Origin: Deltaproteobacteria bacterium
GTDB taxonomy: Bacteria > Desulfobacterota > Desulfobulbia > Desulfobulbales > BM004
DNA length: 7,100 nucleotides
NCBI GenBank assembly: GCA_019312685.1
Contig: JAFDCR010000268.1
Span: 1 to 7,100, forward strand
Direction of reading: 5' to 3'
Shown: positions 1 through 4,104 of the stretch, one piece after another
Layout: each line of letters opens with the position of its first letter
Position numbering within the stretch: position 1 is the first letter of the stretch
Notes under the pieces: model-generated
Databases searched by the model: none
Told to the model about the DNA's origin: nothing
What the model saw: only the letters and a program-made list of their open reading frames with translations
Translations under genes and position numbers: made by a program

Positions 1-441
1 ACCACTATGATAGTGGTAATGCTTCTCATTGGCATTTATTCCTTCATAAACTGGCACCCAAGGCATAAAAGACTTCCTGCCGGCAGAGAGAATTCATTGC
101 AGGATCATGAACAAATTAACCTTCGGGAAGCATTTTCCGCCGCTGGCATCGGCAGTGCGATTATCCTGGTTTCGGGCGGTTTAATATGGATACACTATTA
201 TATCTTATTGATTCCCTTGGCTTTGTTTATGATACGGCCATTTCAGAAAAGTGATCAGCAAAGTCTCCTTCAGCAATTTATGAGAGCAGCATCGATTATT
301 GCTCTTCTGCATTTCACTCCAATATTTTTATTCAGTCCCACCTTACTGTATCAATGCCTTATGTTTAATATAGCGACACTGATGCTGATCGCCTTCGCCT
401 TCAATGATATCTGGCATCAAGGGATAAGGCAGTACAGTTAG
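1..441 (+). CDS. Unrecognised polytopic membrane protein, probably the C-terminal part of a longer gene
   Basis: The frame is open from base 1 to the TAG at 439-441. The first ATG is at 7 and another lies at 19, but there is no upstream sequence to show a ribosome site, so the true start is probably outside the window. From the ATG at 7 the product has 144 residues. Hydrophobic stretches at about 1-14, 46-63, 64-77, 92-110 and 113-132 suggest four or five membrane segments in the inner membrane. A polar, basic stretch (residues 15-45, with a His/Arg/Lys cluster at 17-22) separates the first segment from the rest. I see no motif that identifies a family; a transporter-like or polymer-synthesis membrane protein are both possible. 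Function is unassigned. Confidence 0.6.
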   Translation, partial: TTMIVVMLLIGIYSFINWHPRHKRLPAGRENSLQDHEQINLREAFSAAGIGSAIILVSGGLIWIHYYILLIPLALFMIRPFQKSDQQSLLQQFMRAASIIALLHFTPIFLFSPTLLYQCLMFNIATLMLIAFAFNDIWHQGIRQYS

Positions 442-444
442 CTC

Positions 445-483
445 CAACTCTAAAAAGTGTTGCTTCTGCCGACTTTGGAGTTG
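445..483 (+). other. Inverted repeat after the membrane-protein gene
   Basis: The arms 445-454 (CAACTCTAAA) and 474-483 (TTTGGAGTTG) can pair over ten positions with one G-U pair around a 19-nt loop. An eight-T run follows at 497-504, but it begins 13 nt after the stem, so this is not a canonical intrinsic terminator. It could be a weak terminator for the upstream gene. The right arm also contains a GGAG that sits 7 nt before an ATG at 488. Confidence 0.3.
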
Positions 484-487
484 ATCC

Positions 488-565
488 ATGCGTTTATTTT
501 TTTTCGTGCTGTCATTTCACTGCATTTCGTTTACCATGTGCTGGCCCGGTTGCAGGCGGACCTGA
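488..565 (+). CDS. Possible 25-residue hydrophobic, cysteine-containing peptide
   Basis: A short frame runs from the ATG at 488 to the TGA at 563-565. It has a reasonable Shine-Dalgarno sequence, GGAG at 477-480, with a 7-nt spacer. The peptide starts MRLFFFVLSF and has cysteines at 12, 18 and 22, so it has a hydrophobic N-terminal half and a basic tail. It ends 22 nt before the hydrolase start. It might be a leader peptide or a chance frame; part of its hydrophobicity comes from the T-rich tract. I know of no family it matches and call it weakly. Confidence 0.2.
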   Translation: MRLFFFVLSFHCISFTMCWPGCRRT

Positions 566-574
566 AACATTGCC

Positions 575-580
575 AAGGAG
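575..580 (+). promoter_or_regulatory. Ribosome binding site that fixes the hydrolase start
   Basis: AAGGAG with a 7-nt spacer to the ATG at 588. It decides against the upstream in-frame TTG at 570, which this site would follow rather than precede. Confidence 0.8.
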
Positions 581-587
581 TTCACCC

Positions 588-1190
588 ATGACTGTTATCA
601 GCGAACAACAACTCGACTGCGGGGGACACCCCGTTCATACCCTTCAGGCCGGGCCGGATTCCGGCCCCATGATTCTGCTCCTGCACGGGATGAAGTTTCA
701 GGCTGCCACCTGGCAGGAAACTGGAACCTTAGCGTCACTGGCTCAAGCAGGCTATCGGGCCGTGGCCCTGGACCTTCCCGGTTTCGGCCGATCACCTGCT
801 GCGGATATCGAACCGGCCGCGGTTCTCAAGGAGGTGATCAGTCAGGCTTCCCAAGACAGGGTAATCCTCGTTGGTCCTTCAATGGGCGGTCGTGTTGCCC
901 TGGAGTTTGCCCTGGTCAATCCGGACCTGGTAACAGGTTTGGTTCTGGTCGGTGCTGTCGGCGTTCAGGAAAACCAGGAAAGGCTGAAAGAACTATCCCT
1001 TCCCTGTCTGGCGATATGGGGAGGAGAAGACGTCATATCGCCCATAGCCAACGGATATCTGATTCAGCAAGAGGTGATTGGAGCGGAACTGTCGATTATC
1101 CCCGGTGCTCCGCATCCCTGTTATCTTGACAACCCCGAAGAGTGGCACCGGATTCTGCTCGGATTCCTGACTGAAAAATTCCCTGTCTGA
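588..1190 (+). CDS. ABHD14-like alpha/beta hydrolase
   Basis: A 200-residue, probably cytoplasmic serine hydrolase with a minimal alpha/beta fold and little or no cap domain. Visible landmarks are the oxyanion-side HG at 33-34 (LLLHGMKF), the strand and turn LDLPGFGRS at 61-69, the nucleophile elbow GPSMG at 96-100 with Ser98, the acid Asp148 in WGGEDVIS, and His176. The C-terminal block around His176, HPCYLDNPEEWH, is very close to the same block in human ABHD14B (CIB), as are the phrases AQAGYRAVA and the oxyanion region, so I place it in the ABHD14A/B family. Human ABHD14B has been reported to deacetylate lysines and pass the acetyl group to CoA; whether this bacterial protein does so is unknown. 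The start at 588 is preferred over an in-frame TTG at 570 because AAGGAG (575-580) lies 7 nt before the ATG. The gene converges on mntP, with 8 bp between the stop codons. Confidence 0.88.
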   Translation: MTVISEQQLDCGGHPVHTLQAGPDSGPMILLLHGMKFQAATWQETGTLASLAQAGYRAVALDLPGFGRSPAADIEPAAVLKEVISQASQDRVILVGPSMGGRVALEFALVNPDLVTGLVLVGAVGVQENQERLKELSLPCLAIWGGEDVISPIANGYLIQQEVIGAELSIIPGAPHPCYLDNPEEWHRILLGFLTEKFPV

Positions 1191-1198
1191 AAATCTCT

Positions 1199-1768
1199 CT
1201 AAAAAACCCCGTGCTGATGCAGGATGTTGAAACCGATACCCAGCAACACCAGACCGCCTATAATCTCTGCCCCGGCACCGATCCTTGATGCTGAACCAAG
1301 CAGGCAGCCAAGTTTTAAACCGATTACGGTCAACAGGGTTGCAACAAGCCCGATGACAGTTGCCGGCAGCCAGATGGCTACATTTAATACGGAAAAACTC
1401 AAACCGACTGCCAGGGAATCAATGCTCGTTGCAACTGAAAGCATGATGAGCGTATAACCTTTGGTAGGATCTATTTTCTGTGCCTCTTCTTCCCGTCCGG
1501 CGATGGAATCCTTAATCATCTTGGCAGCCACCAGGGCGAGAAGCCCGAAGGCAAGCCAGTGATCAAACCTTTCCAGCATGGATCTGACGGTTAAACCTCC
1601 GGCCCAGCCGATAATGTTCATCAAAGCCTGGAAGAGGCCGAAGTGAAATGCCAGCCTGAAGGTCTGTCGCCCGCTTACCCGGCAAAGGGTGACACCGGAA
1701 GCAAGGGCTACGGCAAAGGCATCGACCGCGAGCGCCAGCGCGATGAGTATGATTGTCAGAAAACCCAT
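1199..1768 (-). CDS. mntP: Manganese efflux pump MntP
   Basis: An inner-membrane exporter that removes excess Mn(II) from the cytoplasm. The 189-residue product has the usual length of the MntP/YebN family and six hydrophobic segments arranged as two repeated halves. Each half carries the family's membrane aspartate signature: Asp16 in the first helix (LAVDAFAVALASG, 13-25) and Asp117 in the fourth (SVATSIDSLAVG, 111-122), matching the position of the key aspartates of the E. coli protein. A charged loop (about 86-103, GREEEAQK) joins the halves, and the C-terminal helix has the family pattern GGLVLLGIG (171-179). The start at 1768 aligns with the family N-terminus but has only a poor AAGAAG in front. 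I found no yybP-ykoY Mn riboswitch or recognisable MntR operator upstream. The gene is transcribed towards the hydrolase and away from kdsD. Confidence 0.93.
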   Translation of the reverse strand: MGFLTIILIALALAVDAFAVALASGVTLCRVSGRQTFRLAFHFGLFQALMNIIGWAGGLTVRSMLERFDHWLAFGLLALVAAKMIKDSIAGREEEAQKIDPTKGYTLIMLSVATSIDSLAVGLSFSVLNVAIWLPATVIGLVATLLTVIGLKLGCLLGSASRIGAGAEIIGGLVLLGIGFNILHQHGVF

Positions 1769-1775
1769 GCGCTTC

Positions 1776-1804
1776 TTTATAAACTAGAGCTGTTGAGCCG
1801 ACAA
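1776..1804 (-). promoter_or_regulatory. Candidate sigma-70 promoter for mntP, possibly leaderless
   Basis: Read on the minus strand, TTGTCG (1804-1799) is followed after exactly 17 nt by TATAAA (1781-1776). The -10 ends only 7 nt before the mntP ATG (1768), so transcription would start at or next to the start codon and give an mRNA with almost no leader. That is consistent with the poor Shine-Dalgarno sequence, but a chance match in AT-rich DNA cannot be excluded. Confidence 0.4.
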
Positions 1805-1937
1805 GTCATATTCATTTCTCAGTAAAATTGCAGGGGCCGTATCGGCTTGCCTTTGGCGAACATTTAAGTTAATGGTTTTATTGTTTCGGATGAAACACTC
1901 TATTGGTATTAAATGGTTATAATCTTATTGGTTCACT

Positions 1938-1952
1938 CTCAATATTTTATAT
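1938..1952 (+). repeat. 15-bp direct repeat, left copy
   Basis: CTCAATATTTTATAT, identical to the copy at 2140-2154. The two copies flank the inverted REP-like pair and lie 187 bp apart. They might mark the edges of a small inserted element, though the sequence is AT-rich and partly low-complexity. Confidence 0.5.
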
Positions 1953-1990
1953 TTTAATGTGGCTACAAACTATTTTCAGGTTTTGATAAC

Positions 1991-2054
1991 CTGGACTCCC
2001 GCCTGCGCGGGAGTGACTTTGTTGTATGGTTTGTCATCCCCGCGGAGGCGGGAG
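1991..2054. repeat. REP-like palindromic element, two copies in inverted orientation
   Basis: The first copy (1991-2017) contains a perfect 8-bp stem, ACTCCCGC/GCGGGAGT, with a CTGC loop (1995-2014). The second copy (2033-2054, GTCATCCCCGCGGAGGCGGG plus AG) is its inverted partner: 19 of 22 bases match the reverse complement of the first. It contains its own CCCGC/GCGGG stem with a GGAG loop (2039-2052). About 15 nt separate the copies. The pattern GTCAT-CCCCGCG-AGGCGGG is the type of REP or MITE palindrome dispersed in many proteobacterial genomes. Paired and inverted, it could fold as two small hairpins or one large one. Confidence 0.75.
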
Positions 2055-2139
2055 GTAAGCGACCAGGGGAGACTCCGATTCAGTTTTTGTTCAGCAGCAA
2101 TCTTCAAGAATACTCAAAAACCTGAGAATCATTAAGAGC

Positions 2140-2154
2140 CTCAATATTTTATAT
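2140..2154 (+). repeat. 15-bp direct repeat, right copy
   Basis: Second exact copy of CTCAATATTTTATAT (first at 1938-1952). Its right end runs into TATAAT at 2152-2157, which could also act as a -10 box, although no good -35 lies 16-18 nt upstream. Confidence 0.5.
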
Positions 2155-2190
2155 AATAGCTGAAATGTTCGTGAGAAATGCGGGTTTGGG

Positions 2191-2219
2191 TTGATTATAG
2201 GCGTAATAGGTCTTAATAT
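2191..2219 (+). promoter_or_regulatory. Candidate promoter for kdsD
   Basis: TTGATT (2191-2196) and TAATAT (2214-2219) are 17 nt apart, each four of six to the sigma-70 consensus. A competing pair nearer the gene is CTGACG (2255-2260) with TATATT (2280-2285), spacer 19, with the palindrome ACCTTT-A-AAAGGT (2262-2274) between the boxes, where an operator would sit. Base composition makes chance matches likely. Confidence 0.3.
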
Positions 2220-2317
2220 TCTCTGGCGTAAAAAAAGTACTATTTCACCTAAAACTGACGCACCTTTAAAAGGTTCGTTTATATTTTATATCAACCGCTC
2301 CAAGGAGCAGTAAATAT

Positions 2318-3289
2318 ATGTCAATAGAACAGGCAAAAGAAGTATTAAAGATTGAGGCTGAAGGAATCCTGGCTTTGCTGGACCAGATCGGTCCTGGCTT
2401 TGACAAGGCCGTTGAGCTTATCATGTCGTGTCCCAGCAGGGTTATTCTGACGGGTATCGGAAAATCTGGAATAATAGGACAGAAGGTTGCAGCCACCCTT
2501 AACAGTACGGGAACCGCATCCTTTTTTCTCCACCCGGTTGAGGCCATGCATGGCGATCTGGGTATTGTCGATACCAGAGATGTTGTGCTAGCCATATCAT
2601 ACAGCGGCGAAACACCGGAACTGAATCTCCTGGTGAACAGTTTGAAAAACAGGTCCGTTTCAATAATAGCCATGACAGGAGGTGCTGAATCCACCCTGGC
2701 CAAACTTGCCGATGCGGTTTTGCATGTTGCCGTTCCCAGAGAAGCGTGTCCTCTGGGATTGGCCCCGACTGCCAGCACTACCGCCGCCCTGGCAATGGGT
2801 GACGCCCTTGCTGTGGTTCTTCTTGACCGAAAAAAATTCAAAGAATGTGATTTCCGTAAGAACCACCCGGGTGGAAGCCTGGGTGAGCGTTTGAAGGTCA
2901 ATGTTTCGGAAGTTATGCTGACCGGTGAACATATTCCCAAGACAGGCCCGGAAACATCCTTAAGGCAGGCAGTATCGATTCTGAATGCCAAAAACCTTGG
3001 TGCTGTTCTGATAGTTAATGATGATCAGAGGGTGGCAGGGATAATTACCGATGGCGACATCAGGCGCATGGTGGCTAGAAATGTTGATCTTGATACGCAG
3101 TTGGCAGTTAATCACATGACACCGACTCCAAAAACAATCTCCGAAAAACTCCTTGCCGCCGATGCCTTGAGTATTATGCAGGATCACGAAATTACCATTC
3201 TGCCCATTACCAATGCCGATGGACACCTGTCAGGTATTCTTCACCTTCACGACCTGATCGGTAAGGGGGAATTCCGCTTTATGGTATAA
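2318..3289 (+). CDS. kdsD: Arabinose-5-phosphate isomerase, KpsF/GutQ family (SIS plus two CBS domains)
   Basis: Interconverts D-ribulose 5-phosphate and D-arabinose 5-phosphate in the cytoplasm, the first committed step to Kdo for lipopolysaccharide (or a Kdo-containing capsule). The 323 residues match the full family length. An SIS sugar-phosphate domain covers about 31-175, with TGIGKSG at 45-51, the phosphate loop SYSGETPE at 94-101 and the conserved NHPGGSLGERL at 182-192. Lys49, Glu101, Glu142 and His183 align at a constant offset of ten with the four catalytic residues of E. coli KdsD (Lys59, Glu111, Glu152, His193), so the enzyme should be active. Two CBS domains follow (about 198-254 and 264-321). 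The start at 2318 has AAGGAG at 2302-2307 with a 10-nt spacer. The usual partners kdsC and lptCAB are not in the window; cooT follows 46 bp later. KdsD, GutQ and KpsF cannot be separated by sequence alone. Confidence 0.95.
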   Translation: MSIEQAKEVLKIEAEGILALLDQIGPGFDKAVELIMSCPSRVILTGIGKSGIIGQKVAATLNSTGTASFFLHPVEAMHGDLGIVDTRDVVLAISYSGETPELNLLVNSLKNRSVSIIAMTGGAESTLAKLADAVLHVAVPREACPLGLAPTASTTAALAMGDALAVVLLDRKKFKECDFRKNHPGGSLGERLKVNVSEVMLTGEHIPKTGPETSLRQAVSILNAKNLGAVLIVNDDQRVAGIITDGDIRRMVARNVDLDTQLAVNHMTPTPKTISEKLLAADALSIMQDHEITILPITNADGHLSGILHLHDLIGKGEFRFMV

Positions 3290-3290
3290 T
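3282..3290 (+). promoter_or_regulatory. Extended -10 promoter candidate for cooT-cooJ
   Basis: TGGTATAAT fits the extended -10 pattern TG-N-TATAAT with a perfect hexamer (3285-3290). It overlaps the last codons and TAA stop of kdsD. Transcription would start near 3297, leaving a leader of about 39 nt before the cooT ATG at 3336. No good -35 is present, which extended -10 promoters tolerate. The 12-mer TATGGTATAATC (3280-3291) recurs exactly at 6100-6111. Confidence 0.5.
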
Positions 3291-3335
3291 CGAAACGTGC
3301 GGAAAATATAAATTAATGACCAATGGGGTAAGATC

Positions 3336-3542
3336 ATGTGTCAAATGAACGTTGTCCTTGAACATGACGGGGCTCAGGAAAAAATAATGGATAATGTTAC
3401 CCATCTGGAGGTTACCGGTGAGGGTGTTATTGTCAGCACCCTGTTTGAGGAACCCAGGCTGGTAAAATCAGCCCGGGTAAAAAACATAGACTTCCAGAGC
3501 GGCCTGGTTGTCCTTGATAACAGAGTATTGGGTAATGACTGA
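3336..3542 (+). CDS. cooT: CooT family nickel-binding protein
   Basis: A 68-residue cytoplasmic protein of the CooT family (Pfam CooT, earlier annotated as a predicted RNA-binding protein). In Rhodospirillum rubrum, CooT is a dimer that binds one Ni(II) through Cys2 and helps load nickel into carbon monoxide dehydrogenase. The hallmark is present: the protein begins MCQMNVVLE, with cysteine as residue 2. The rest follows the family's all-beta plan: NVTHLEVTGEGVIVSTLFEEP (20-40) and VKNIDFQSGLVVLDN (48-62), close in pattern to the R. rubrum protein. Length is typical (60-70). The ATG at 3336 has GGGG at 3325-3328 upstream, 7 nt away. The next gene starts inside this one with an 8-bp overlap (ATGACTGA), so the two are probably translated together. 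CooT homologues also occur in genomes without the full coo operon, so the client enzyme may not be CO dehydrogenase. Confidence 0.85.
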   Translation: MCQMNVVLEHDGAQEKIMDNVTHLEVTGEGVIVSTLFEEPRLVKSARVKNIDFQSGLVVLDNRVLGND

Positions 3543-3792
3543 AAAACACTATTCAGACCTCGAAAAACTGCAGGTACTGCTGACCCACTGGCTGCAGCAT
3601 AACGAAAGCCACGGAGAAGAATATCTAAAATGGGCCGAAACGGCCAGAAAGGGAGGTTATGCTGCCACGGCTGAATTCATCGAGCAGGCGGTTGACCTCC
3701 TCCAGCAGGCGGATGAATCCCTGCAGAAAGCACTGGAATCTGTCGGCGGTCCGAGCCGGGGACATCACCACCATCACCACCATCACGACTAA
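3535..3792 (+). CDS. cooJ: CooJ-like nickel chaperone with natural His8 tail
   Basis: An 85-residue protein, mostly helical and heptad-like, ending in eight consecutive histidines (77-84) followed by Asp. Residues 18-26 read HWLQHNESH, an exact match to the H(W/F)X2HX3H motif described as strictly conserved in CooJ proteins, where it forms a Ni(II) site at the interface of a coiled-coil dimer; the variable C-terminal His tail is the second metal site of that family. Having both, directly after cooT as in the R. rubrum cooCTJ order, makes CooJ the best call. It is shorter than R. rubrum CooJ (about 115 residues, 16 tail histidines) and has no cysteine. The start at 3535 is chosen because it overlaps the cooT stop by 8 bp; an in-frame ATG at 3508 would add nine residues inside cooT. 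Histidines use mixed CAT/CAC codons. Likely role: nickel storage and delivery in the cytoplasm, possibly to CO dehydrogenase. Confidence 0.8.
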   Translation: MTEKHYSDLEKLQVLLTHWLQHNESHGEEYLKWAETARKGGYAATAEFIEQAVDLLQQADESLQKALESVGGPSRGHHHHHHHHD

Positions 3793-3907
3793 ACTGCCTT
3801 TTAAAAAGGTACATAACGCGCAGGATGCGAGGCGAAAGCAAAAAGTTGTTTGCGCGGAGCTTCACAGAACATATCCAGGAGTTATCCATCAGGTTCTGGT
3901 TTCCCGG

Positions 3908-3948
3908 CTTGAATCCTGAAGTCTGCAGTTATTTAAACAGGTTTCAAG
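3908..3948. repeat. 11-bp inverted repeat (hairpin) upstream of the TonB receptor
   Basis: The arms CTTGAATCCTG (3908-3918) and CAGGTTTCAAG (3938-3948) pair at ten of eleven positions with a central T-T mismatch and a 19-nt loop. There is no T run after the stem, so an intrinsic terminator is doubtful. The position, 30 nt before a TTGACA box, also fits an operator or an mRNA 3' end structure for cooTJ. Confidence 0.45.
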
Positions 3949-3978
3949 TTCTGTGCTGGCAAGAAACGGAGAGTTCTA

Positions 3979-4007
3979 TTGACAAGCACGTCCGTTGTCT
4001 GTAAAAA
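3979..4007 (+). promoter_or_regulatory. Candidate promoter for the TonB receptor
   Basis: A consensus -35, TTGACA (3979-3984), with TAAAAA (4002-4007) at 17-nt spacing as a weak -10. A better-looking TATTAT at 4010-4015 is 25 nt away, too far for the same -35. A leader of roughly 90 nt would precede the receptor gene. Confidence 0.4.
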
Positions 4008-4104
4008 AATATTATGGGTTCGGAAATGTGCTGAAACACGAGGGTGATTCATTTTTCCATAAGGGGCTGGAAAATAATTTCTCACCATAATCAGATACAA
4101 CTCC

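Larger units (their letters stand above)
1805..2317. other. AT-rich intergenic region between divergent mntP and kdsD
   Basis: About 510 bp with no convincing reading frame on either strand. It holds a GC-rich pair of inverted palindromes at 1991-2054, a perfect 15-bp direct repeat (1938-1952 and 2140-2154) flanking that pair, an ACCTTT-A-AAAGGT palindrome at 2262-2274, candidate promoter boxes for kdsD, and the kdsD ribosome site AAGGAG at 2302-2307. The GC-rich palindromes stand out sharply from the AT-rich surroundings. I see no tRNA, recognised riboswitch or gene remnant. Confidence 0.7.
3793..4104. other. Gene-free region between cooJ and the TonB receptor
   Basis: About 310 bp without a supported gene. 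Just after cooJ is a short perfect palindrome, CCTTTT-A-AAAAGG (3797-3809), too small and without a loop to be a convincing terminator. An 11-bp inverted repeat lies at 3908-3948 and a TTGACA box at 3979-3984. I looked for a cobalamin riboswitch, since such receptors are often B12-controlled, and saw no clear B12 box. A NikR-type GTATGA/TCATAC pair is also not evident. Confidence 0.6.

Noticed and set aside
570..587. Upstream TTG start for the ABHD14-like hydrolase
   Set aside because: The strong AAGGAG at 575-580 lies after this TTG and is correctly spaced for the ATG at 588.
1769..1860. yybP-ykoY manganese riboswitch or another known riboswitch upstream of mntP
   Set aside because: On the minus strand I could not find the conserved loop sequences. 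A GCAAGCCGATACGG stretch vaguely recalls part of a cyclic-di-GMP aptamer, but the rest of that structure is missing.
2266..2991. A 241-codon open frame on the minus strand
   Set aside because: It lies almost entirely antisense to kdsD, whose full domain set and catalytic residues are clear, and its product has no recognisable fold.
3316..3348. Ten-codon frame overlapping the cooT start
   Set aside because: Very short, with no ribosome site; it only overlaps the cooT initiation region.
3508..3534. Earlier ATG for cooJ inside cooT
   Set aside because: It adds nine residues that overlap cooT coding sequence; the ATG at 3535, overlapping the cooT stop, is the usual coupled arrangement and places the conserved motif near the N-terminus as in CooJ.
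3769..3792. His8 tail as a cloning-vector tag
   Set aside because: The tail follows natural protein sequence without a linker or vector sites, the stop is followed by ordinary genomic DNA, and the protein independently has the CooJ nickel motif.
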